DNA of 64,000 nucleotides from NCBI RefSeq assembly GCF_000344685.1, contig NW_006920415.1, forward strand, positions 1,124,950-1,188,949. Direction: 5' to 3'. Numbering within the stretch: the stretch's first letter is position 1; each line of letters begins with the position of its first letter. Position numbers and translations under genes: made by a program. This stretch comes from Gloeophyllum trabeum ATCC 11539 (taxonomy: Eukaryota; Basidiomycota; Agaricomycetes; Gloeophyllales; Gloeophyllaceae). The notes below the pieces were generated by a model. It was not told where the DNA came from and did no database searches. It saw nothing but the letters and a program-made list of their open reading frames with translations. This document shows, in pieces, positions 1 through 11,823 of the stretch.

Positions 1-1811
1 AAGGCCGCAAAACGAGCACTGTAGGCAGCCGATTGTGGGGTCGGTGGAGGTGGCCGGTAAGAAGTGAACTGCCTCGTGCCACGCGCCATCACATGCATCA
101 CAACTGAACGCGGGCGCGTCAGTCACGTGATCGCGCACTCCTGGTACTGTACGCGGCGGCGCGACGCAGTTGATGTCAAGCCCTTGTATTCAAAACGACA
201 ACAAACGTAAAGTATCAAAATTGAACAAGGCGAATGCCCTCTGGAGTTGTACAGTACACCGTGTCCCTGGTCGACTGACCCCCAGCGCATGTGAGGAGAC
301 AACCTTTCTCAGACAAGGTAAATCCAAAAATTTGTCCTTGGGGACGCTGTACATAATCACCTTCAATGCGGAGAGAACACCAGAAGACCCCCTGTGCGTA
401 GGGGTGCCCATAATCACCATATCCCCGCACTTCCGAGGCTTTGCTAAGTTGCAGTTTGACCTCGTGAGTCAGTTGGTGGCCATCTTCGCTGCCCATACCG
501 GTCACAAGCAGCCAGCTGGAACGCCCCGTAAGTCATCATCAGGAGTTGTCGGCCTCTAGTTATAGTCTTCAGGCTCCAGCGTTTCCCCTGGCCAATACTC
601 AGTCCGTCTGCAGTGTTTATTGAAGTGCAGTTCTCAGCATCCAGGGCCGTCTCCGGTTGATTGCGCGCTCGCACAAGGAGCTTCCAGCTCAAGACACCGA
701 TACGATTTCCATTTCTTCCGTGGCTCCGTTTCCGGTCGGTCTCCGATTTACAGTATTTCTGGTGATCCAGCCCGATGGCCAGGTTGCAGTAGGAACCCGA
801 CTGGAGCAGAATTGTGGCAAGCCTTCGTGTCAGGAGTCGAGCTCTAGGGCCAAGTAGCCGCCCATACCGTCCGAAACAAGCAAGACGTTGTGGGAGTTGA
901 TGACGCCTATCTGGACTCGGAGCCCCAGAAGCTTCAAGCTCAGGTATGTAAGTAGATGCTCTCGTCATTAGCTCGGACTATGATAAGCCAAAGAAGCAAC
1001 CAGACATCACATCACCTCTGATAGTGGTGCACATATCAGATAGATTGGGAGGCAACGGAACAACGACGGCCTTTGGCGACGAGGGGCAGCGGCGTCCGTT
1101 GGCACTTCTATGAGATATCAGTGGAGAGAAGGGCGTAGTTGGAATTATGGCGGATGACCAGCCGAGTTTTCCAGAGAAGCCAAGTCGGAATGCTAGATAA
1201 GAGTCTGCTGAAAACGGACTAGCAGCGGGTGACTTGAAAATGACTGGCTGCAACGGAAAGTCTGTAACAGGTCCGGTGCGTTCGGACTCGGAGGGAGGAG
1301 CGTACAAGACCCGATGAATATTCGATGAATGGATGGACGTACGGTAATGACCCTGCGCTTGATGGGACAAAGCGACCTCAGCTCGTGGCCGTGCGGGGCG
1401 GACGTATATTTCCTCCAGAAAATCAAGTAAAAGTGGTTAAAAACCTCCAGGATATCCGTAGAATCGCAAGTCACGACAGAGAAATCCACAGCAGTCATGG
1501 CTTGTGATGTCAGTAACGTCCACAGCTGAGAAGGCGAGAAGACTGACGATAAGAGCCAGGAACCACACGCGCAGCACAGCCCTCCCGCTACTTGTCGCCC
1601 AATCCGGTAAATTCATGGATCGGTTATCCAAAAATTCCGCGAAATCAAATGGGTGGTTATCAGAGCGAAGGAGGCGCTTTTTATACCTTCGTCTGCCTTC
1701 CTGAGCGTGGACGCCTGCTCCGACCGTCAGTGGAGTGCGACTCGTCCCCTGGTATAAGGCCTTCCCCTCGTTGTCTCCTGCTCGTCATTCTCCCTCCGCA
1801 CGACTCTCAGG
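1..1811. other. Left edge, no gene recognised
   Basis: I see no exon chain or recognisable protein motif on either strand. Open frames here (for example 444-968 minus and 978-1370 minus) have no family resemblance and overlap each other in several frames. A CACGTG hexamer lies near 123-128. The last few hundred bases should contain the promoter of the permease gene that starts at 1812. Confidence 0.5.
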
Positions 1812-4802
1812 ATGGCGCACCGTACAGAGGTGAAAGTGAACCCGGTGGGATCGACCTCGGACTTCAACGACGATGACAGGGAGCTCGAGGCCCTGGGATA
1901 CGTACCCTCCTTCAAGAGGGAGTTTTCCAATCTCGCGACGGTGAGCAGATTCCTGGACTAGTGGGATCTTGTGACCGGCCGACCGATCGCGAATATCTTG
2001 GTTCTCAGATCAGCTTCGCGTTTAGCATAATGGTGAGGGATCGCCGTCTCGTCTGAATCAGTGCTATCCTTGCCCCATTCGTTTCGCTCATAGATGTGAA
2101 CGAATAGGGGCTCTGCTCAAGTGTGGCTACCACATTTAACACCCCGCTGCTATTAGGCGGACCAGCGTCGGTGAGTCCAGAGTAGTTAGCTTTCTACGGG
2201 CAACCTCCATATTCGTTGCAGGTGACATGGTGCTGGATATTGGGAGCATGCATGTGCTTTACCCTAGGTAAGGAGGAAGTCCCTGCTCTGAAGTCTGCAA
2301 TCTCGATGTAATGATACTTCCAATTAAGGAGCGAGCATTGCCGAGATCGTCAGTGCTTTTCCTACCTGCGGTGGCTTGTAAGTCTATCCGCATTGCATTG
2401 CACCTATATATCCTTGATCACCCTTGGTCGGTCAGGTATACCGCGTCCGCACAGCTATGTCCGAAGAAGCACCGCCCAGTAGTGGGCTGGGTTGTGGGGT
2501 GGCTGAACATCCTAGGTAAATAAAATATTTTTGAACGCGCACCCGAATCCCAATGTATTGTATCGCAGGTCAAGTCGCTGGCCTATCGTCTACGGAGTTC
2601 GGCCTGTCCAACATGATCTGGGCAGCAGTCGTCATCGGCAAGGTAAGCCACGCCAATCCATTGCCTAGTACTCCAAACATTTACCCTTCCTGATTTTACT
2701 AGGGCGGCAATTACGAAGTAACGTCCGTGAGTACATTCCTACATTCGCCGGTCTACGGCCACCGTTGAATACTTCGCTGCAGGGTAAAGTCGTAGGCCTG
2801 TTCGCTGGGCTCCTAGTCCTCCACGGCATCCTCGTCAGTCCTTCACCCATCGGTATTCAGCGTCAGGACCAGTACTAATCATCTCAATACACCTCCAGAA
2901 CTCGCTAGCGACCCGACACCTCGCCTTCCTCACCAAAGGCTTTGTCTTCGTCAACCTCGGCGCGACCATGCGTGCGTACGCCCTTCTTCCTTCCATCTTC
3001 ACCCCCCATCCCCTTCCCCACAGTCTGCGTTTACTAACAATACGCCGGAACAGTTATCATAATCGTCCTCCTCGCAACGACGCCCCGGTCCGAGATGCAC
3101 CCCGCGTCGTACGTCTTCGGCTCGGCGGGGCTTGTGAACCAGACGGGCGGATGGAACGGCGGGATCGCGTTCCTGTTCGGGCTGTTGAGCGTGCAGTGGA
3201 CGGTATGTCCTTCATCATCCCTTTCCTTGTTTTGTGGCGCGTAATGGGATTGAATGCTGAATATTCGGACGCTGCTGTAGATGACGGATTACGACGCGAC
3301 CGCACATATCTCGTAAGCTCCCTTCCTCTCGTCGTAAGAAACAGACATCAACCTGGGCTGAAAACGTAGCGAGGAAGTCAAGAGAGCGGCGTACGCAGGT
3401 ACGCGGATACTATACCACTATGTCATCCAACTTGGCTTATTCACCTTACCTTCCTGATTCCTGCAGCGCCAACGGCGATCTTCATCGCGGTCCTGGGCAC
3501 CGGGCTCTTGGGGTGGGTGCTGAACATCGTCTTGGTTCTGTGTTCCGGTCCCCTGTGCGTACTCCCCTTCCACAGACCATCCTTCTCCGCTCAACTTGAG
3601 AGGTAGTGAGAACCTTCCCGGCCCCTCCGGCGAAGCCTTCCTCGAGGTGAGTCGATAAAAATCGCACGTTCATAACCTCCCGATGCTTATATGAAAAGAT
3701 TATGGCGCTGCGCATGGGCAACGCCGGAGCGTTGGTTTTATGGGTACGTCTGAAGCATGAAATAGGATATAAATGCGGGGGTTGAATTGTTCCTGTGGGT
3801 AGGCGTTGGTGTGCTTGACCGCGTTCTTCGTGTGCCAGACCGCGCTGCAGGCGTGCTCGCGCACCGTGTACGCGTTCAGCCGGGATCACGGTACGTTTCC
3901 CTTCTCCCTACCTCCCTCCTTCCTCTTCCTCCTTTCCCCTACCCCAAACTGCCATCAAAACCGAACACTGAACATCGAACCTACGCACCCGGTAGGCTTC
4001 CCTGACGGCGGCTACCTGAGCCACAACAGCGCGGCCACGCAGACGCCGCTGCGCGCGATCTGGGCGACGACGCTATTCAGTATCCTGCCGGGGTTGCTCG
4101 ATTTTGCGAGCCCCGTCGCGGCGAACGCGATTTTCTCGCTGTGTGCGATCGCGCTGGACTTGTCGTATATTATTCCGATTTTCCTGTGCGTCCCCTTTTC
4201 CCCTCTCGCCCTTTTCCTCCTCTCCTCCTTTCGCTGATGATGATGTGGGGAATGGGGCAGACGACGGCTGTACAGGAATCACCCGGAGGTGCAGTTCAAG
4301 CCCGGTCCATTCTATATGGGGGGTGGACTGCTGGGGTGGGCGTGTAATATCAACTGTTGTCTCTGGACGCTATTTGTATGTGTGATTTTCTCGCTGCCGA
4401 CGGTGTTGCCTGTCACGCCGCAGAACATGAATTATGCTTCGGTGAGTAGAGGTGGCGATGGTGTGTTTTGGTGGTTCGTGTTAATGAGTATGTTTTAAGG
4501 TTATTACGGGAGGTGTTGTTATTCTGTCTGGGTGAGTCTAGTCTTGCGGTTTCGAGGGAGGTGCATGGTTGACTTTGGCTTTTTCTTGAAGTATTTGGTA
4601 TATCGTTGGGTACGTCTAGGTCGCTTTTGAATCGCATATCGTTGTTTATACTCACCCTCTTCGCTGATGCAGCGGCCATCGGCACTACAAGGGCCCCACC
4701 TCCAACCTGCACGAAAAGGAGGGGGAGGGACAGGAGACGGAAGATGATGACGGGAAGAGGGAGAGTAGGGAGCAGGACCGGAAGGGGGATATCACAGTGT
4801 AG
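1812..4802 (+). CDS. Amino acid/GABA/choline-type permease (APC family)
   Basis: This is a plasma-membrane (or vacuolar) transporter of the fungal amino-acid/GABA/choline permease type. The first exon encodes MAHRTEVKVNPVG and the family hallmark LGYVPSFKREFSNLAT; the next exons encode ISFAFSIM, then TTFNTPLLLGGPAS and GASIAEIVSAFPTCGG. Further membrane segments follow: VVGWVVGWLNILGQVAG, GLFAGLLVLHGIL, GGIAFLFGLLSVQWT, then TDYDATAHISEEVKRAA, APTAIFIAVLGTGLLGW and VCLTAFFVCQTALQACSRT. The chain ends in a hydrophilic, acidic/basic tail rich in E, D, K and R, with a TAG at 4800-4802. I count about 17 short introns with clean GT..AG borders and no broken exon. Substrate cannot be told from sequence. 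It stands alone, followed by repeats. Family assignment is firm; specificity is open. Confidence 0.9.
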
Positions 4803-5154
4803 GCATACTCCCCGCCCTTCATGCCCCGGACTAAGAGATTGGATATACTCAATTTATACACTTATCTATCGCTGCAAATTTATTGTATACCTTGCATGTA
4901 ACGATGCTACTGTACGGACGGATGGCGAACCGCTCTGACTGTTAGTACGCTTGATTCCGGGACTTGCACTTCGGGACTTGCACTTTTTTGGGCCTTGCAA
5001 AAGGTTGTCCGAAGAAGATATCGAACAGGTACCATTTTGTAATACGTTCCAGAGTGCTCACAAAAATATTTTACACCGCCTCAGAAGGTAATTATAATAA
5101 CTTACATTCCGATTCCTGTTCAGTTCCGATTCCTCTAGAATCGGTTTACTGTTC
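4803..5154. other. Intergenic, 3' side of the permease
   Basis: AT-richer DNA between the permease stop and the repeat block. It has short direct repeats, such as GGGACTTGCACTT twice near 4960-4985 and GTTCAGTTCCGATTCCT-like words near 5110-5135. No gene is seen. Confidence 0.5.
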
Positions 5155-5310
5155 AGTAGTTGTATAGGGCTCTCTGGTGATCGAGAAAGCGAGCGCTTAA
5201 CAGGGGTTATACCACTTACAGCCCGAATTACTCAAAATGTAATAGGAGCACTGTTCATAAATGGTAGGTGGACCGATCCAAATCTTACCGCCACCAACAA
5301 ATAGGAACTA

Positions 5311-5666
5311 CAGTGCCTTGCATAAGAAACTGACTGAACATCGCATTTCCGCCCGCGTTATTTGTTCGCGCCAAATATACCCTTTTCGGGTAGGTCTGGA
5401 AGGCCTTTCGCGAGACCGTTTGCTGGGCAAGGACTCGCAGACGCCCCGAGAGGGCTCAAAAGGCTTCAGAGAATGCATGGAATGTATATTCTAACACTAC
5501 ACTAAGGGCTGTAAATTATTATACTCTGCCCCCAGCTGTATGCCTCTCTACCCTCCCTCTCGATGGGTCTTTGCCGCACATTTGCCGATACCCGAAAAGG
5601 GTATATTTGGCGCGGACAAACAACGCGTGCAGAAATGCGATGTTCAGTTTCTTATGCAAGGCACTG
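5311..5666. mobile_element. Tc1/mariner-type MITE, 356 bp, TA target duplication
   Basis: Non-autonomous DNA transposon. The terminal inverted repeats are 5311-5392 and 5589-5666, starting CAGTGCCTTGCATAAGAAAC, and are near-identical except for a 4-bp CTGA duplication in the left arm and a few substitutions. TA dinucleotides flank it at 5309-5310 and 5667-5668. The empty site is preserved in the neighbouring tandem unit near 7675-7682, where GGAACTATTACC runs through uninterrupted with a single TA. There is no transposase frame inside. The right part (from 5413) reappears at 6756-7009 because of the gap-flank duplication. Confidence 0.9.
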
Positions 5667-5824
5667 TATTACCCCTTATGTCAAGGATTACCGTTTGTGT
5701 GATGGAAATTAATTCCAAATATGTAGGGTGGCACTGTCACACATCCCTCGGCTGCCTAATGGCAAGCATCCTGTTGCCTACGGTACAAGCTATCACAGTG
5801 TTGAAAACATGCTGTATACAGTAC
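5413..5824. repeat. Gap-1 flank repeat, left copy
   Basis: 412 bp ending exactly at the first N. As far as I can read it is identical to 6756-7167, at a constant offset of 1343. It includes the right part of the MITE and adjoining unit sequence. It is most simply an unmerged contig overlap. Confidence 0.9.
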
Positions 5825-6755
5825 NNNNNNNNNNNNNNNNNNNNNNNNNNNNNNNNNNNNNNNNNNNNNNNNNNNNNNNNNNNNNNNNNNNNNNNNNNNN
5901 NNNNNNNNNNNNNNNNNNNNNNNNNNNNNNNNNNNNNNNNNNNNNNNNNNNNNNNNNNNNNNNNNNNNNNNNNNNNNNNNNNNNNNNNNNNNNNNNNNNN
6001 NNNNNNNNNNNNNNNNNNNNNNNNNNNNNNNNNNNNNNNNNNNNNNNNNNNNNNNNNNNNNNNNNNNNNNNNNNNNNNNNNNNNNNNNNNNNNNNNNNNN
6101 NNNNNNNNNNNNNNNNNNNNNNNNNNNNNNNNNNNNNNNNNNNNNNNNNNNNNNNNNNNNNNNNNNNNNNNNNNNNNNNNNNNNNNNNNNNNNNNNNNNN
6201 NNNNNNNNNNNNNNNNNNNNNNNNNNNNNNNNNNNNNNNNNNNNNNNNNNNNNNNNNNNNNNNNNNNNNNNNNNNNNNNNNNNNNNNNNNNNNNNNNNNN
6301 NNNNNNNNNNNNNNNNNNNNNNNNNNNNNNNNNNNNNNNNNNNNNNNNNNNNNNNNNNNNNNNNNNNNNNNNNNNNNNNNNNNNNNNNNNNNNNNNNNNN
6401 NNNNNNNNNNNNNNNNNNNNNNNNNNNNNNNNNNNNNNNNNNNNNNNNNNNNNNNNNNNNNNNNNNNNNNNNNNNNNNNNNNNNNNNNNNNNNNNNNNNN
6501 NNNNNNNNNNNNNNNNNNNNNNNNNNNNNNNNNNNNNNNNNNNNNNNNNNNNNNNNNNNNNNNNNNNNNNNNNNNNNNNNNNNNNNNNNNNNNNNNNNNN
6601 NNNNNNNNNNNNNNNNNNNNNNNNNNNNNNNNNNNNNNNNNNNNNNNNNNNNNNNNNNNNNNNNNNNNNNNNNNNNNNNNNNNNNNNNNNNNNNNNNNNN
6701 NNNNNNNNNNNNNNNNNNNNNNNNNNNNNNNNNNNNNNNNNNNNNNNNNNNNNNN
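5825..6755. other. Assembly gap 1 (931 N)
   Basis: A run of Ns. Any reading frame drawn through it is meaningless. Identical sequence abuts both sides. Confidence 0.99.
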
Positions 6756-7167
6756 AGACCGTTTGCTGGGCAAGGACTCGCAGACGCCCCGAGAGGGCTC
6801 AAAAGGCTTCAGAGAATGCATGGAATGTATATTCTAACACTACACTAAGGGCTGTAAATTATTATACTCTGCCCCCAGCTGTATGCCTCTCTACCCTCCC
6901 TCTCGATGGGTCTTTGCCGCACATTTGCCGATACCCGAAAAGGGTATATTTGGCGCGGACAAACAACGCGTGCAGAAATGCGATGTTCAGTTTCTTATGC
7001 AAGGCACTGTATTACCCCTTATGTCAAGGATTACCGTTTGTGTGATGGAAATTAATTCCAAATATGTAGGGTGGCACTGTCACACATCCCTCGGCTGCCT
7101 AATGGCAAGCATCCTGTTGCCTACGGTACAAGCTATCACAGTGTTGAAAACATGCTGTATACAGTAC
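6756..7167. repeat. Gap-1 flank repeat, right copy
   Basis: Begins at the first base after the gap and matches 5413-5824. It continues without a break into the rest of tandem unit 1. Confidence 0.9.
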
Positions 7168-7523
7168 ACTGACTCTACAGTAACACTGATCGAGGGTGGC
7201 GGAATGCCACCCTAGGGCAGCAAAGAAGGCACTTGTTATCTATTCCTCAGATACATGTAACTGTAAAGCTTGACACCAAGTATCTGATGGATCGAAGACT
7301 CTGACCGCACTGGCAGGCCGCCAACTTGAGAGTTAGAAGTTGATATCATTCAGTATCATTCAGGTCAAGATGAAATAACTATGAGCATTGTTGATGCCGC
7401 GCAGCGCCCGGGGAGCAAGAAAGATTATTTCCCTGCTTGTAGAGTCCCTGCCGTGGGTTTACCATAGACTTTTATATGTGAGGAATCGGACCTGGCGTGC
7501 GCCGCAGCGCCGAATACTTCCCA

Positions 7524-8402
7524 AGTAGTTGTATAAGGCTCTCTGGTGATCGAGAAAGCGAGCGCTTAACAGGGGTTATACCACTTACAGCCCAAATTAC
7601 TCGAAATGTAATAGGAGCACTGCTCATAAATGGTAGGTGGACCGATCCAAATCTTACCGCCACCAACAAATAGGAACTATTACCCCTTATGTCAAGATTA
7701 CCGTTTTGTGTGATGGAAATTAATTCCAAATATGTAGGGTGGCACTGTCAGGCATCCCCCGGCTGCCTAATGGCAAGCATCCTGTTGCCTACGGTACAAG
7801 CTATCACAGTGTTGAAAACATGTTGTATACAGTACACTGACTCTACAGTAACACTGATCGAGGGTGGCGGAATGCCACCCTAGGGCAGCAAAGAAGGCAC
7901 TTGTTATCTATTCCTCAGATATATGTAACTGTAAAGCTTGACACCAAGTATCTGATGGATCGAAGACTCTGACCGCACCGGCAGGCTGCTAACTTGAGAG
8001 TTAGAAGTTGATATCATTCAGTATCATTCCAGCCATTTGCAGATCGATGGGCCTACTTTTTGAAAATCATTTACAGTCGGACCACGTCGGACAAGCAATT
8101 TCAAGTCCCCGAGAGACAGAAATCAGACCATCTGGACTTCTCTACCTTCTTCCGACGTCCCTGGCACCCACTCCGACCCACTCCGACTATACCTGGTTTT
8201 CTGAATTGATGGTCTATCGATCTGCAAGCGGCTGTCAGGTCAAGATGAAATAACTATGAGCATTGTTGATGCCGCGCAGCGCCCGGGGAGCAAGACAGAT
8301 TATTTCCCTGCTTGTAGAGTCCCTGCCGTGGGTTTACCATAGACTTTTATATGTGAGGAATCGGACCTGGCGTGCCGCGCAGCGCCGAATACCTCCCAAG
8401 TA
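7524..8402. repeat. Tandem repeat unit 2 (668 bp ancestral length)
   Basis: Second head-to-tail unit, 875 bp from AGTAGTT to the closing AGTA. It lacks the Tc1/mariner-type MITE of unit 1 but carries a different 205-bp insertion at 8030-8234. Removing that insertion and its 2-bp target duplication leaves 668 bp. No gene is seen. Confidence 0.85.
8030..8234. mobile_element. 205-bp MITE with ~23-bp inverted ends
   Basis: The left end reads CAGCCATTTGCAGATCGATG and the right end, reverse-complemented, CAGCCGCTTGCAGATCGATA; about 19 of the first 23 positions agree. The matching site in unit 1 (around 7371) is empty and reads TATCATTCAGGTCAAG. Comparison of filled and empty sites gives a 2-bp TC duplication. 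Inside there is a short CCACTCCGAC direct repeat and no coding frame. The superfamily is unknown; a 2-bp non-TA target duplication is uncommon. Confidence 0.8.
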
Positions 8403-10029
8403 AGATAGGTTATCTCTGTTACGGTGGATTCTGGGAGCGGGATCCACGTTTCACGAAACAGATAGCCGCAACAAAGCCTCAACAACTTGAAGACCTTCCG
8501 ATCTCGACATGTATTCTCGCCACGTCGCAATCAAGTAGGATCTAGACATGCGCGTTGGCATAACATCGACTGCCATCGAGGCTGTCAAGAGGCTGTTGCA
8601 TTTTGTCACAAGCAGGGATACTTGAAGGTAAACGACACACTGACACTCGCATCGGCAAGGCATCGACTTACCATCTTCGACCCTGCATGACTCGGACTAG
8701 GCGGTACTTACTATTGGGCTTCGCCCTCCTCGTCGGCTAGGAGAGTGGCAGATGTGACATACGGGCCCACCCAGATACTCGGGCACAGGTTGCGCAAGGG
8801 AAATCCCTTTTCAGATATCTAATCCGACGGAATATTAATGTTCAGGTGCCTCAGCGATACGCAGGACTTCCTATGATCAGGGTCAAATACCGCCGAATGA
8901 GCTTGTTTGACCAGCGAACAACGTCGACATCATTGGAAAGTAAAAATACCAGGCGTCAGTGGTCACGGTCTCCAGCAAGTCTCCAGGTCGACGCCTTGAT
9001 GGGTCCTCTGAATCGCGGCGGTCCCGAGTCCACTTTGACGAAGCAACCAAACCTTCCGCCGGCTTCACTGGCATTGCATCAGCCTTGTTCGATGTCAACA
9101 ATGTGGAGCCTTGCTATGATGCTCGTTTCGATACGAGTCAGGCACAGCTGACGACGAAGCTGTAACTTTGTCTACGATGACGCTCTCTCGTCCGAGGTAT
9201 TTCCCGGGATACCTGCAAGTATTCAATTTCCGACGGGTTGCTCATCAGTGGCTCATCCACGGAGCTCCTCCAAGTCATCGCTGAAACGAAGTATCGAGAC
9301 TACTGGATCCCTATGCTCGCCGTGGAGCAGGTGAATCCCGGACTATCCAGCCTAACGCATACCCCGTAGTGCGTATGGACATTTTCCCATCAAGTCCTTC
9401 GCATCGGTTTTTTCTTGGCTCATTGCCCCGAGTCATTTGAAATATCCCAAGTCCGTGTCCATGAACCAACTCCTACCACGTCCCGCCAGCCTCAATTTGC
9501 TTTTTCTCCCCCTCCCCCTCAAGGCTCGAGGCACTGGCACGCCAGTGGCGATAAAAATATTTCAAGAACTGGGAGAGAGCATCGAATGTGCTCTACCCAG
9601 CGCTTGGCCTCGTGTTCGAGCATCTCAAGCTGCAACCGGAGAAAGAGTAGCAGTATAGCTGCCCTGGTTGTGGCTGATGTGGATGCCTAGCTCCAGAACG
9701 ATCCGTAGGACGGTTCAATCAAGCAAGTTGTGCGGTGGCAACACCTTGGCCGTTGCACAACTCGCATGTAGCGGTTCCGTCCTGCCTCGTCTCCGCCTTC
9801 GCTTTGTTACATCCCTCATCGATTATTATAGGGCCCCAGCCACCTAGCAGGACCGACAGCTATACGGTATACCACTCTCGGTATTCATATAACGAGTATC
9901 AATGAAGTAATGTAGTAACGCGAATCACGACATACCACGACATTCGCCGCGATTGACCGACTCTTCCATCAACTTTCAAATCATATCCAAGGAGAGCGGC
10001 ACCGTGTCCCTCGACTCGATGAGGTGGAG
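8403..10029. other. Decayed or non-coding DNA
   Basis: No intact gene. Short protein-like frames occur, for example near 8959-9165 plus and 9437-9658 plus. They have no start/intron/stop logic and match no family I recognise. They may be remnants of a dead gene or element. Confidence 0.4.
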
Positions 10030-11100
10030 GATGGCTGGTATGCTCCCCGCAGGCAACCATTCATGGTAGGTCGGTGAAGAATACGCAAGTGATGCTTCAT
10101 GACATATTAGAAGACCGTCCTTCGTTGATGTTCACCTGTGCTAATCCAGTCGAGCCGCTTTAGCCCACTGTCTCCCCGCCGGCTCCAGTGGCCTGGAGAC
10201 TCAAGCATAGACAATCACAGGGGCCGTCGTATCTCTAACGGCTTTGACAAATTCGCATGTGGGCTGAGCCGGGTTCGTCCATGCACACTCTCGTCTGCCT
10301 CGTGTCCGCACCCTTCATTCCCTTGCGAAACCGGCGGAGGACATTTTGAAATAGCTCCTCCGGCATTCCTTACAAGCAGATCTATGAATACCATCATCCT
10401 CCGCCTGAATTTCAGTGTTGAAGTCGTTGTTGCTCATGATTCACCGGTACCTGCAGCATTTCAGTCGGCTCCATTGGCCTGGAGATTGAACCATCGTCAG
10501 ACATAGTTATAGGAACCATCCTCCCTAATGACTTCCCGCCCGGGGAGGAACAGGCTTGCGTTCGTACGTCCACATCTCTGCTCTGCTTCACAGATCTCTT
10601 GGAGTCGTCGTGGAACCGGCGGAGGGCATTTCGAAATCGTCTTTCGACATGGATCCAAAGTAGGTCTATGAATACGGGAGTAGTGATTCATGACATATCA
10701 CAACATCATCCTCGGCATGGATTTCACTGTCGAAGTCCAATTGAGCCGCATGGTTTAGCGGTTCTTCCAGCATTCCCGCCGGCCCCATTGGCCTGGAAAC
10801 TAAACCGTCGGCAACCATGCTCAGCCATAGTCATAGGATCCATCCTGTCTTCTCTGCCCTTGACAAATTCCAACATAGAGCCGGTTCGCCTTCGTACATC
10901 CACACTCTGAACTCGTGTACCTGTTTCCAGTGGTGCAGTGGCTTGCTACCTCTCACACTCATGTTCATGCTCCCGTCCTCTCCCGAGTCCTCGCCGGTGT
11001 CCCGCTTTCTTATACACGTCTGGAGACGTCTGGGGAGCATACTGCACGAATCTCAGATCTTCTACCGTCGGTAGCTCACCCCTCGTATCTCCCCCCTATC
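10030..11100. repeat. Degenerate tandem array, ~300-bp period
   Basis: At least three diverged units. The anchor TGGCCTGGA recurs at 10189, 10475 and 10789 (spacings 286 and 314). A GAATAC-containing block recurs near 10080, 10387 and 10672. The phrase GGCGGAGGRCATTTYGAAATMG appears near 10333 and 10620. A TTGACAAATTC block near 10245 recurs near 10860, two periods later. Units share roughly two thirds to three quarters of positions by eye. Function is unknown. Confidence 0.65.
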
Positions 11101-11823
11101 GCCCCCCGCCGGTTGCGCCACTCATATTCCAGTCATACCGTCGGCGTCGAATATGTCATGGCCATTTCATTGAAGTGACGATTGCAAAACATATCCATAC
11201 CTGCGGCCGAGCGCAGTCATGATCAGGCTTTAGATCCTCCCGTGATCTCCGTCAAACAAGCTTAAGCTTGCCAGCTTCGATCCGCGCGTATCTCCCGAAT
11301 CCGAGTCTACGCTCCGCAATTCGGAAATCCAAGATATAATGTGCTTGATAGAGTTGGTACTGCCAGGACAGCGACGGATCTGGAATCGACGCTTGTTTGA
11401 CATTTTCTGGGGAGGGTACGCTTCGCGTACATCCCGACGATCGTGCAACGTTCAACGTCCACTTGTGCAATCGAATAGCGCTTTTCGCAAATCCGCCTTG
11501 TATTCGCTATCTACGAGACAGTAGAGACACAAATTAATTTAATCGAGTCCAAATTATGCTCTCGGCCCTCTTCCGAGTAAGAAAAGAGTAGCATGGTGGT
11601 GGGGATGGATATAAGTCTAACACGCGTAACGCAATTGCAACCAGATGAAATGAATGAATGAAGTCTAATTAGTAGTAGTAAGGGACAGGTGGCAAGCAGG
11701 ATCGATGGCGAGTAACTACTGGTATGGGGTCGCTAAGTATACATGGCGCCGAATAGTCCGCTCGAGAGTAAGTAACAGTAAAGAACATACACAGGTGAAA
11801 CAGAAAAGCGACGGCGCGCGCGC
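11101..11823. other. Intergenic, 3' side of the P450
   Basis: No gene seen. The stretch just below 11824 is the presumed 3' untranslated region of the minus-strand P450. Confidence 0.5.

Larger units (their letters stand above)
5155..7523. repeat. Tandem repeat unit 1 (668 bp ancestral length)
   Basis: First of two head-to-tail units that begin AGTAGTTGTAT and end CCCAAGTA; unit 2 is 7524-8402. The apparent length is 2369 bp. It is inflated by a Tc1/mariner-type MITE (356 bp plus a 2-bp TA duplication) and by 1343 bp of gap plus repeated flank. Subtracting both leaves 668 bp, the same as unit 2 after its own insertion is removed. The two units are nearly identical apart from scattered substitutions and 1-bp indels, so the duplication looks recent. 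No coding potential is evident. Confidence 0.85.

Noticed and set aside
5540..7045. 501-codon open frame through gap 1
   Set aside because: It exists only because Ns do not stop translation; the ends are MITE and repeat sequence.
8950..9690. Protein-like fragments on the plus strand
   Set aside because: Short, without start/intron/stop logic, and I could not tie them to any family.
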